Shown in pieces: positions 7,401-14,756 of a stretch of DNA of 26,449 nt; within the stretch, counting starts at the first letter, position 1, and each line of letters starts with the position of its first letter. A program made the position numbers and the translations under genes. The stretch spans positions 1 to 26,449 of the forward strand of contig CAZFAP010000053.1 of NCBI GenBank assembly GCA_964516325.1, given 5' to 3'. The stretch comes from CAZFAP01 sp964516325. GTDB taxonomy: Bacteria; Auribacterota; JABMQX01. Below the pieces are notes generated by a model. The model did not search any database. It was given only the letters and a program-made list of their open reading frames with translations, and was not told the origin of the DNA.

Positions 7401-8717
7401 ATGCTTGGCTTGCTGAAAATCCTTGCCGCTTTTGCGGCAATTGTTTTTATGGTGCGCAAGAAGGTCAACCTTGGCACCGCCATGCTCATCGGCTCCATCC
7501 TCCTCGCGCTTTTCTCCGGAGCAGGCCGGCTTCTCTTCCGGTCGGGGAGCATCATCACGCCATGCGATTTCCTGATGATTGTCTGGCAGGAGGTCTCTTC
7601 ATCCTCGACCCTGAAGCTCGTTGGGATTGTCGTCCTCGTCTTAATCCTCAGCCATTGCCTCGAAGTGACGGGGCAAATGAATCAGATTCTGCGGACGTTC
7701 CAGGCTCTCGCTCGGGACGCGAGGCTTCTTCTGGTTACCCTCCCGGCTCTCATTGGACTTCTGCCGATGCCGGGCGGAGCGGTTTTCTCCGCCCCAATGG
7801 TTGAGGAATCGCAAAAGGAATTGAATCTTACCCCGACGAAGAAGACGCTGATCAATTTCTGGTTTCGTCACATATGGGAGTATTCGTGGCCCCTCTATCC
7901 GGGGATTCTTCTCGCGGCGGGATTGGCGCGGAAAGCAGGTTTGGACCTGTCCGTTTTCAAACTCGCCATTATTCAGTCCCCCTTAACAGCGGCGGCGCTC
8001 GTCGGCGGCATTCTGTTCATACTCCGTGGGATTCCCCGGGCCGCTGGAGTCAGGAGACCTGAGAAGGGAAAGTTTCAATTCGCAAAGCTGGCGCTCGACC
8101 TGTCGCCCATCCTGGTGATCATTGCCCTCGTGGTTCTTCTTTCGGCCGCCACCGGGATGGAGTCGGAAGAGAGTCTTCTGGCGGCGCTCGTGCCTGCGAT
8201 TGTCCTGACGCTCGCCATCGGCCGCGCCAAAAGGGGAATGCCCCTCCTCTCCTCCCTCAAGAAAATCTCAGCGTCGCACATCCTAAAACTGGTCTATATG
8301 ATTATGGGGCTGATGGTCTTCCGCGGAACAATCCCTAAGAGCGGCGCCGTTACCGAAATCTCCGCCATGATGAAAGCCTATCACGTCCCCCTGCTGCCAT
8401 TCATCGTGACTCTCTCCTTCCTCGCCGGATTAGTCACGGGCTTGACCATGGCATACGTGGGGATGCTCTTCCCGATTTTCACGCCGCTGATTCTTCAGGT
8501 GACGTCCGACCCTCTCCCGTTCCTGGTGCTTGCCTTTGGCTCAGGCTTCATCGGCGTGCTTTTCTCCCCGGTGCACGTCTGCCTCATCGTGACGCACCAC
8601 TACTTCAAGTCGGGATTTTCCGGCGTTTACCGTGGGATGCTCGCCCCCGCCGCAGTCATCTTCGCGACGCTTATTGCGCTCTTCCTGGTTCTCTATCTGA
8701 CCCCGCTCTCAGGCTGA
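7401..8717 (+). CDS. DUF401-type polytopic membrane protein, probable transporter
   Basis: 438 residues, almost entirely hydrophobic with roughly ten to twelve membrane segments. The conserved blocks LLPMPGGAVFSAPMVEE (about 120-136), FWFRHIWEYSWPLYPG (about 153-168) and the C-terminal FGSGFIGVLFSPVHVC match what I recall of the DUF401 family, which is related to ion-transporter-superfamily (GntP/ArsB-like) carriers. The substrate is unknown. The start is ATG 7401, without a clear SD but right at the first membrane helix. It is transcribed divergently from hom, and its last nine bases overlap the end of the convergent xylose-isomerase-like gene, so the context gives no substrate hint. Confidence 0.75.
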   Translation: MLGLLKILAAFAAIVFMVRKKVNLGTAMLIGSILLALFSGAGRLLFRSGSIITPCDFLMIVWQEVSSSSTLKLVGIVVLVLILSHCLEVTGQMNQILRTFQALARDARLLLVTLPALIGLLPMPGGAVFSAPMVEESQKELNLTPTKKTLINFWFRHIWEYSWPLYPGILLAAGLARKAGLDLSVFKLAIIQSPLTAAALVGGILFILRGIPRAAGVRRPEKGKFQFAKLALDLSPILVIIALVVLLSAATGMESEESLLAALVPAIVLTLAIGRAKRGMPLLSSLKKISASHILKLVYMIMGLMVFRGTIPKSGAVTEISAMMKAYHVPLLPFIVTLSFLAGLVTGLTMAYVGMLFPIFTPLILQVTSDPLPFLVLAFGSGFIGVLFSPVHVCLIVTHHYFKSGFSGVYRGMLAPAAVIFATLIALFLVLYLTPLSG

Positions 8718-9719
8718 AAGAAGGACGCTGTCAATGTGCATGTCGAGGCCCGAGAAATCCCCCGCCGCGCGGAATCTCTTGATTTTCTTCCAATCGAGCT
8801 TGTCGGCGATGGCGGAAAGCCTCTTGAAGTTAGCCATGCACGCTTTGATGATGTTGTTTCTCTTCTCGTCGGAATCCGTCCGCAGCGGGTTCAGGTCAAA
8901 TGAAATCCACCCCGGATAGTTGTTGTTCTTGAGGCAGGCGATGATCTCCAATCCTCGCTTGGCATTAACCGCCGCAAAAGGCAGGTCCTGATCGTATTTC
9001 GGTCCCTCCTGGTCGTTGAGGTGGACGTGGAAGAGCTTATTGTGGAAGAGGGCGGTCTCGAGGTCCTTTGTGTAATCCAGCCCCACCATGATCGAATGCG
9101 CGACCTCCGGATTGACGCCGACCATGCACTGATATTCGGGGTCGAGCGTGTAGCTGAACGCGATCGCGTCCCCAACCGTCGGAAGAAGCATCGAGCAGCG
9201 GGGCTCGTTCGGTTTCGGCTCGACAGCGACCGGAATCGCCTTATCGCCGTAATTGGTCGCGTCATATTCGAGGGCTTCATTGAACGCATCGCGCAGGTAA
9301 CCGAGCGCCTCAACGCCGTCCTTCCCGAACGCGACGTCCTGCCCTTCCTGTCCATTCCAATAGACGAGGACACAGGCATCGAGGACGTGGGCGGTATCAA
9401 TCGCTCTCTTCAGTTGCTCGACGGCGGCTCTTCTGACCGCCGGGTTATGGGATGCCAGCGCCCCGTTCGTGTACTTTTTGTTCCAGAAGAAATTCGCGGT
9501 GTAAAGCGCCACGCACATCCGATTGTCGTCGAGGAGCTTTTTGATCTTCGGCGCCATTTCCGCCGTTATCTCATTGTCGTGAGCCTCGATCCCCGATAGT
9601 CCCAACTTCTTGTACGCCTTGATCCTCTCCTCGATGGTTCTTGCGGTCCGCGTTGCCTCGCCGAACCTGCTCGCACCCGGGTTATCGCACCAAACTCCCG
9701 CGGCAAATTTGTAAGCCAT
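8709..9719 (-). CDS. Xylose isomerase-like (class I) TIM-barrel protein with altered metal site
   Basis: 336 residues aligning by eye along most of the length of Streptomyces-type xylose isomerase, which interconverts aldose and ketose sugars with two metals. Shared landmarks are RFGEATR (18-24), catalytic His47 in GIEAHDNE, the WGGREG region as YWNGQEG (120-126), VEPKPNEPR with Glu167 and Lys169, GVNPEVAH with Glu205 and His208, KYDQDLPF with Asp243 and Asp245, and SFDLNPLRT with Asp275. The metal ligand Asp of HIDLNGQ in the classical enzyme is His233 here (HVHLNDQ), and the Asp after the catalytic His is Glu50. The C-terminal arm that helps tetramerisation is largely missing (about 390 residues usual). 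AAGGAGGG precedes the ATG. There is no xylulokinase nearby. It may act on another sugar or polyol. Confidence 0.85.
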   Translation of the reverse strand: MAYKFAAGVWCDNPGASRFGEATRTARTIEERIKAYKKLGLSGIEAHDNEITAEMAPKIKKLLDDNRMCVALYTANFFWNKKYTNGALASHNPAVRRAAVEQLKRAIDTAHVLDACVLVYWNGQEGQDVAFGKDGVEALGYLRDAFNEALEYDATNYGDKAIPVAVEPKPNEPRCSMLLPTVGDAIAFSYTLDPEYQCMVGVNPEVAHSIMVGLDYTKDLETALFHNKLFHVHLNDQEGPKYDQDLPFAAVNAKRGLEIIACLKNNNYPGWISFDLNPLRTDSDEKRNNIIKACMANFKRLSAIADKLDWKKIKRFRAAGDFSGLDMHIDSVLLSA

Positions 9720-9799
9720 TTCTCCCTCCTTTTCTGGCGAATTAAGCTCTTATTGAATCGGTGCGCTGCGTCGTCGCTGCCGAGATTCGCACGGGCAAC

Positions 9800-9828
9800 A
9801 TTGAAACATTTCGCCCTGCGTCCGTCAA
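9800..9828 (-). promoter_or_regulatory. Predicted promoter of the xylose-isomerase-like gene
   Basis: Minus strand TTGACG (9828-9823), 17-base spacer ending in TGT, TTCAAT (9805-9800). Extended -10 type. The start site is near 9793, about 75 bases before the ATG. Confidence 0.5.
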
Positions 9829-9910
9829 GGTTTTCGCGTTTTGCCCGCCTTCATCGAGAACTCTATTGTGAAATCTCCCCCGAGGCAATGTGTTAGCTTG
9901 GGGAAGGACT

Positions 9911-9940
9911 CACCACAGAGAACGCAGAGGGCGCGGAGAA
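9911..9940 (+). repeat. Dispersed repeat fragment (GAGAACGCAGAG family)
   Basis: CACCACAGAGAACGCAGAGG continues into GCGCGGAGAA. Its 12-mer GAGAACGCAGAG is identical to 4138-4149 and to the complement of 4251-4262. Confidence 0.6.
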
Positions 9941-10023
9941 TACATCTTTGCGGCATACCGGCCAGCCGACTGCCGAGTCTCCTCATTGCTCGACCTCCGT
10001 TCAGACCGCCCGTCGCGTCGGAG

Positions 10024-11049
10024 TCACCTGTTCCCGCCCGGCATCCCGATGGGCTTCAGCGGACCGATGTACTCCCTGGCAACGACGATATTATCAAACC
10101 AAATCCGGCTCTCGTGCCCTTCGGGCGCCTGCGTGATATAGACGAGCATCCAGAGGAAATTCAAATTCAGCTTTTCGTCCTTTCGCCAGCGAAAGCCTTC
10201 GAAGGCATCGCCTTTGGCGTCCGGGGTGAAAGCACCCCAAACCCATTTGCCCCGCGGAAATCCTTTACCGACGTGGCTTGTGATTTGGCCGTCCTTCCTC
10301 CACAGTTGGCCGTCAATCCAGATTGCCTCCTCGCCGTTTCGTTCGCCGACCGGGCTATTCATTTTCATCATCAACTCCACGCAAATCCATTTGCCGCGAA
10401 CCGCTTTGAGGTTGTCGTCGCTGATGAAGTGGTTGCCCCATGAATCACCGCTCGGCGCCGCTCGCATCTCCATCCAGTAACTGTAAAAGTCCCACCGCCA
10501 TCTCGACCCGCACGGCTCGACTCCCGTCGTGAAGCGCTCGTCTCCAGCGGGTCGGATGCCGGCGCCTCCCTGAGGCCACCGCGTCGGCGGATTGTACCCT
10601 CCCATGTGGACAAAGTGATGAACGGGATAGCACTGCGGATCGAACTTAACGTAGAACCGGAGGAAAAGGCGGTCATAGCCGGGCAACAGCCGGCGATATA
10701 AATGTCCGCCCGTCCCCTTTCCCCCGATGTGCTTCACCAACAGCGAATGCCGCCCTGCGGCGCCCGAAGGAATCTGCGTCGAGAATGACATGCACTCGAT
10801 GCTCTTAACCTCTTCCCAGCGTGCCTTCATATCCGCAAGAGAGGTTTGCTCGAAATTCTCGACGAAAATCACCGCGGCGTCCCGTTCCATGCCGACGTCG
10901 CCGGGGTACTTCGCCGCGATTCCCGTTATGCCTTCAGGGAGAGGAGGCGAGGCTGCCTCCATGCTCGAACCCCTCTTAGGCATCGCCACTGTCAGAACAA
11001 GCAGTAGAAGCGCAACAAGTCCGCGGATGGGTCCTACGGTACCTCTCAT
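10024..11049 (-). CDS. Secreted polysaccharide-lyase-like protein (concanavalin-type fold suspected)
   Basis: 341 residues. The start is ATG 11049 because GGGAGGAGAG lies seven bases upstream and the product then opens with a basic N-region and hydrophobic core (RGLVALLLLVLTVAM), a signal peptide. The mature part reads like a beta-jelly-roll: VIFVENFEQTSLADMKARWE (about 60-79), LFLRFYVKFDPQCYPVHHFVHMGGYNPP (about 128-155), WRWDFYSYWMEM (184-195), and WICVELMMKMN followed by EEAIWIDGQLWRKDG (221-254). The last pattern resembles the substrate-cleft strands of polysaccharide-lyase/LamG-like folds. The His-His pair at 144-145, Tyr and Trp residues could serve substrate binding, but no catalytic assignment is safe. 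It is next to a divergent GH172-like gene. Function is inferred from fold feel only. Confidence 0.6.
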   Translation of the reverse strand: MRGTVGPIRGLVALLLLVLTVAMPKRGSSMEAASPPLPEGITGIAAKYPGDVGMERDAAVIFVENFEQTSLADMKARWEEVKSIECMSFSTQIPSGAAGRHSLLVKHIGGKGTGGHLYRRLLPGYDRLFLRFYVKFDPQCYPVHHFVHMGGYNPPTRWPQGGAGIRPAGDERFTTGVEPCGSRWRWDFYSYWMEMRAAPSGDSWGNHFISDDNLKAVRGKWICVELMMKMNSPVGERNGEEAIWIDGQLWRKDGQITSHVGKGFPRGKWVWGAFTPDAKGDAFEGFRWRKDEKLNLNFLWMLVYITQAPEGHESRIWFDNIVVAREYIGPLKPIGMPGGNR

Positions 11050-11077
11050 TGTTCTCTCCTCCCTTTGGACGGTCTCA

Positions 11078-11129
11078 GTCTTCGCCATCGGGCCCCGTCT
11101 AAGGATGACGGGGCGACTACGACGAAGAC
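11078..11129. repeat. Nested inverted repeat in the leader of the lyase-like gene
   Basis: Outer arms GTCTTCG (11078-11084) and CGAAGAC (11123-11129); inner arms GCCCCGTC (11092-11099) and GACGGGGC (11107-11114) with a 7-base loop. It ends about 13 bases before the SD region of the minus-strand gene. No T-tract, so it is a leader structure or protein-binding palindrome rather than a terminator. Confidence 0.5.
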
Positions 11130-11183
11130 AGCCTGTGCCGATGCCGACGACAATTCAATCCGGATGAACGATGCCGCGATTAC

Positions 11184-11218
11184 CAAGGAGGCTGGCGGAT
11201 TGAAGCCGGTCCTCCTTG
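11184..11218. repeat. 8-base perfect inverted repeat extended by a wobble-containing stem
   Basis: CAAGGAGG (11184-11191) and CCTCCTTG (11211-11218) are perfect complements. The adjoining CTGGC and GCCGG add five pairs (one wobble, one bulged T), leaving an eight-base loop. It sits midway in the divergent region. No T-tract follows on either strand. Confidence 0.5.
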
Positions 11219-11468
11219 CGCGGTGGCTTGCCTCGGAGCCGCGCTTGATGGCGCCTATTATCGGCGACTCATGTTACCACACCCCGCCATCAATGGAAAC
11301 TTGCTCTCGCCCCGCCTCCGAATCATCGCTGGCGAGCGCAGTGTCCCCCTGACTCAACCAATTCCTCGGAGCTTGGCGCGGACTGCGGAACATGATAGGA
11401 AGAGTCTGGCAAAGCAGCAATGGCAGGTTCATGGGAACTATGTATCAAGCATCACGGAGGGTAGAAAA

Positions 11469-12998
11469 ATGGTGGCGACAATGACGATTGCATTGACCAT
11501 CGTTGGAATCATTTTCCCTTTACATGGCGAGGTCACAGACTTCTCACGGCTGGCGGAGCTTACGCTTGGGCGGACGGCTGCACAAAACGCCCTGTGGATC
11601 GAAAATCCGCTCAGCGCACGCTTCAACACGTCGAGACAGGTGGTCGTGGCTGACATAAAGGGTCCAGCCGTAATCACCATGATTCACTTCGCCATGCCGC
11701 AGGTGTTGACACTCAACCGAGACGTCCTGCTGAAAATGTATTGGGATGACGAGGCGTCACCGAGCGTTGATTGTCCGCTGGTGGATTTCTTTTGCGATCC
11801 GGCAGGACTTCGGGAAGAGGTCAACACAGCTCTGGTCAACAAGCGCCGGGGATTCAACGCCTATTTTTCCATGCCGTTTCGCAAAGCGGCCAAGATTGAG
11901 TTGGTCTATGATGGTCCAATGGAGCCCGGGGACGAACTCTGGCGAATCATGCCCTGCTATAGCTACGTGATGTATCGAACGCTGGACCGGTTGCCCGACG
12001 ACCTCGGTTACTTTCACGCTCACTGGCGTCAGGACGCATTATTGCTCGGACGACAGGATTATGTCGCTCTCGAGGCGAAGGGCAAAGGCAAGTTCGTCGG
12101 TTGGAACGTAACGGTTCGATTGCCGGGGCGAGGCGGCTATCCCGTGGACGAGAACGAGAAGTTCTACGTTGACGGAGAAGAAGTCCCCTCCATCGAGTTT
12201 CAGGGGTTGGAGGATTCGTTCGGGTTCAGTTGGGGATTCCCCCCGACGGAGAGCATGTTTCCTCTGACCGGCTTTTTCCCCTTCTTCAAAGGGGCGACGG
12301 CGTACCGCTTTTTTGTTGACGACTCAATCAGTTTTGAGAAATCGCTCCGTGTAACAATCGGGTTCGGTAAGAATGAGGACCCGAGCTTCCACGCGCAGTT
12401 TTCGAGGCCCGGGAGTGAATTGCAGTTTTCGAGCGCGGTCTATTGGTATCAGGTCGAGCCGCACGCTCCTCTTCCTCTATTGCCTCCTGCCGTGAAACGC
12501 GCACCGGCGCCCGAGGACCCCTTCTGGCTCCGCCCGGAGAACCTGCCCTCGACGGAAAAGCTGCGAGAACGGGGCATCCGGTTGTACATGCTCTGCGGCA
12601 GGCCGAATAAGGAAGTCATTTTTGCCGAGCCGGGATATGCCGCGACCGTCAAGGTGGGCTACGCCTACGACGGATGGAGCCTCCCCGTTTACCACTGCCG
12701 CGCGAGCGAAAAGGAAGTTCAGATCGAGCTAACCATTCCCAAGGGCGAGAGCGGCGCCGTCCGTCTTTTCGTGGTTGATCCGGACAATTTTCAGGGCGGT
12801 CGCAAACAAAAGATAGTAATCGGTCAGAAATCGCTTGGAATCATTGACAACTTCCAGCAGGGACGCTGGCTCGAGCATCGCGTAAGCGGCGAGGAGACTG
12901 CGGAAGGGAAATTGCTGATTAAAGCGTCGAATGCGAGAGAAGGCTCAAACGCCGTGATTTCCATTATCGAGTGGAGTCAGGACGGAGCCGCTGGATAA
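11469..12998 (+). CDS. GH172-like (DUF2961) secreted glycoside hydrolase family protein
   Basis: 509 residues from ATG 11469, chosen because GGAGGG lies eight bases upstream and a signal peptide follows (TMTIALTIVGIIFPLHG). The DUF2961 core is evident: VVVADIKGPAVITMIHFA (58-75), YWDDEASPSVDCPLVDFF (91-108), NAYFSMPFRKAAKIEL (130-145), KFYVDGEEVPSIEFQGLEDSF (231-251) and SWGFPP (254-259). Characterised GH172 members act on fructofuranosides and arabinofuranosides. Their two catalytic Glu are, as I recall, in GEGD and GTGTED, 21 residues apart. Here Glu248 of GLED fits the second, but the first position is Asp227. About 130 C-terminal residues form an extra beta-rich domain. Substrate unknown. 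Confidence 0.8.
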   Translation: MVATMTIALTIVGIIFPLHGEVTDFSRLAELTLGRTAAQNALWIENPLSARFNTSRQVVVADIKGPAVITMIHFAMPQVLTLNRDVLLKMYWDDEASPSVDCPLVDFFCDPAGLREEVNTALVNKRRGFNAYFSMPFRKAAKIELVYDGPMEPGDELWRIMPCYSYVMYRTLDRLPDDLGYFHAHWRQDALLLGRQDYVALEAKGKGKFVGWNVTVRLPGRGGYPVDENEKFYVDGEEVPSIEFQGLEDSFGFSWGFPPTESMFPLTGFFPFFKGATAYRFFVDDSISFEKSLRVTIGFGKNEDPSFHAQFSRPGSELQFSSAVYWYQVEPHAPLPLLPPAVKRAPAPEDPFWLRPENLPSTEKLRERGIRLYMLCGRPNKEVIFAEPGYAATVKVGYAYDGWSLPVYHCRASEKEVQIELTIPKGESGAVRLFVVDPDNFQGGRKQKIVIGQKSLGIIDNFQQGRWLEHRVSGEETAEGKLLIKASNAREGSNAVISIIEWSQDGAAG

Positions 12999-13083
12999 AC
13001 AAACCGCAAGGGGTGAAGGGAATAGCATGCGCTCCGATCACCGTCCCCCGTCGGTCCCTCGGCCATGACCTTGCGTTGTCCCT

Positions 13084-14547
13084 CTACCGGTCCAGAACCT
13101 CAACTTGCCCCAGCCGGTAACGCCGGTTACCATCTTCGGTGTCGAGAGGGAGCGCTATCTCTGGTGTCCCTACGCGGTCCCCGACCGAAACAAAAACCTC
13201 AAACTTCCCAACGGGCATGTTTCGCGCAAGCCCGAAGTCAACTTTTCGAGCCTTTTCCGGCGTCTCCCCCGCAGGACCCACCTGAAGCTCTCTGACGTTA
13301 AACCCCTCATCAACGAAGACAGCTACAATTCCGCCCTTTTCGTCCTTGAGAGTGAGTGCGACGTGACCGCCCGGATAGCACGGGGCGACGCCCGCGTTAG
13401 CCCACGTCATAGAAATCGTCAGCCGCTCCTTTTTGCCGACGCGTGACGGCCACGCGATTTCCCTGAGCTGTAGCCGGTAGCCGAGCCGCAGGTTGATTCG
13501 GTCAATCAAGACCCGCTGCTCGCTCAGAAACTCACGGGGCCACCAGTGGATCGAGACGTAGCTGGCGTGGTAGTCCTCGACCGCTCGCAGATACCATGAG
13601 CCATCGCCCCACGCGCCTCGATTCCGTGAATGGCCATAATGTTCGGACTCGAGGACAACCGGAAGCTTCGGCCAGAACCATTGAGCGATGTCCGCACTGA
13701 AATACTGCCTCGGCGGCGCCTGGACGAGAATGCTGTCGTCGCGGAGAGTCATTCCTTTTTGAAGCGCATATCGGATGACCTCCCCGCTGGGATGCCGTTC
13801 GATATCCTGCGCCCTTTTCCCTGCTCCGAGAAAAGCAAAGTCGTCGTTCACCGCCAACAGCGTCTTCTTGAAATGCTTTGCATGGAGGTCTATATGCTTT
13901 TTGAAGACCTCCGGCGGGCAACTCAACCTCGTGCTGGCGAACGTATGTCCCTCTCCCCAGACGCCGACGGAACCGACATCAAGGAAATCCACGTGCGGAT
14001 TCCCGTCGTATCTCGCCGCGGCAGCAGCCAGGAACCGATCGAGCTTTTCCAGAAAGATCGGGTCGCCGTAATCCGGCTCCCAGAACGGCCCCTTCTCGTC
14101 AAGACCTCCGCGCCCAAAGTTATATCCCTTGGCGCCGGCGTCCTGCACCCACTTCGGCGTGGCGTACCGCATCCAGGATTCCGTGCACGAGAAGCGAAAC
14201 GCCACTCGCTTTCCTTTGCCAATCCATCGCTGGCTCGGAGCATCCACGATTGACCAATCGTATTCGCCTTCGTTGGGCTCAATGAATGCCCAGGGAAGCC
14301 GCAGGTAGATGGTCGAAAGCCCGGGAAAATCGTCGAGCGTATCGGAAGGCGCGAGCCTGCTGCCGTAGTTGTCGGTGATGTTGCTGTAGTAATGAAACGT
14401 CCATCCCATCTGAGGGTTCACCAGAGCCTTCCCGTTGTCCCTCGGGCGGACGACGCACATCTCTTTCGATTGCTCGGAAGATGGGGTGGGAGAAGGAAGG
14501 AGCAGGCAGCAATGAAATGCCATGATGCCTGTCAACAGGCGGCCCAT
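13084..14547 (-). CDS. Secreted DUF4832-containing TIM-barrel glycosidase-like protein
   Basis: 487 residues. ATG 14547 is chosen for AGGAGG eight bases upstream and a following hydrophobic leader (MGRLLTGIMAFHCCLLLPS). After ALVNPQMGWTFHYY (41-54), the stretch YLRLPWAFIEPNEGEYDWS (81-99) is typical of glycoside-hydrolase TIM barrels. DVGSVGVWGEGHT (190-202) carries Glu199, a plausible acid/base, and PVVLESEHYG (296-305) supplies further Glu. The C-terminal part (about 370-487) starts with LTISMTWANAGVAPCY, which I recognise as the DUF4832 beta-sandwich pattern. The enzymatic activity of such proteins is not established to my knowledge. It is convergent with the GH172-like gene, and 209 bases separate it from the rocA stop. 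Confidence 0.75.
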   Translation of the reverse strand: MGRLLTGIMAFHCCLLLPSPTPSSEQSKEMCVVRPRDNGKALVNPQMGWTFHYYSNITDNYGSRLAPSDTLDDFPGLSTIYLRLPWAFIEPNEGEYDWSIVDAPSQRWIGKGKRVAFRFSCTESWMRYATPKWVQDAGAKGYNFGRGGLDEKGPFWEPDYGDPIFLEKLDRFLAAAAARYDGNPHVDFLDVGSVGVWGEGHTFASTRLSCPPEVFKKHIDLHAKHFKKTLLAVNDDFAFLGAGKRAQDIERHPSGEVIRYALQKGMTLRDDSILVQAPPRQYFSADIAQWFWPKLPVVLESEHYGHSRNRGAWGDGSWYLRAVEDYHASYVSIHWWPREFLSEQRVLIDRINLRLGYRLQLREIAWPSRVGKKERLTISMTWANAGVAPCYPGGHVALTLKDEKGGIVAVFVDEGFNVRELQVGPAGETPEKARKVDFGLARNMPVGKFEVFVSVGDRVGTPEIALPLDTEDGNRRYRLGQVEVLDR

Positions 14548-14756
14548 TGAGAAACCTCCTATTTTGCGGTGGAGTGGAGAGAAAGCTTCGTGATTCTCTC
14601 CTGACTGAGAGTGCGACAGGTTGAGCCGCGTCCCCTTACCCGTGGCGTTTGGGAAAGGGTCCGAATCCAACGCGTCGAGCGTGCTTCGCGGGGACAAGCC
14701 TCGCCTCGCTCCTCCCATCGCGCGAATCAGCGCGCGAAGCCACTCTTTTCCTCACA

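Larger units (their letters stand above)
9720..10023. other. Intergenic region between two minus-strand genes
   Basis: 304 bases without a credible gene. It holds the SD and predicted promoter of the xylose-isomerase-like gene and, at 9911-9940, a fragment of the dispersed repeat seen at 4138 (ACAGAGAACGCAGAGG). No terminator for the downstream end of the lyase-like gene was recognised. Confidence 0.6.
11050..11468. other. Divergent intergenic region with two stable inverted repeats
   Basis: 419 bases between the lyase-like gene (minus) and the GH172-like gene (plus). The only structure I see is two hairpins, listed separately. I found no convincing sigma-70 promoter on either strand. The frame of the GH172-like gene stays open back to 11223, but that stretch lacks family similarity. 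Confidence 0.6.

Noticed and set aside
9021..9599. 192-residue plus-strand open frame
   Set aside because: Antisense shadow of the xylose-isomerase-like gene.
13005..13075. CGCAAGG/CCTTGCG as a terminator between the GH172-like and DUF4832 genes
   Set aside because: The loop is about 57 bases and no T-tract follows.
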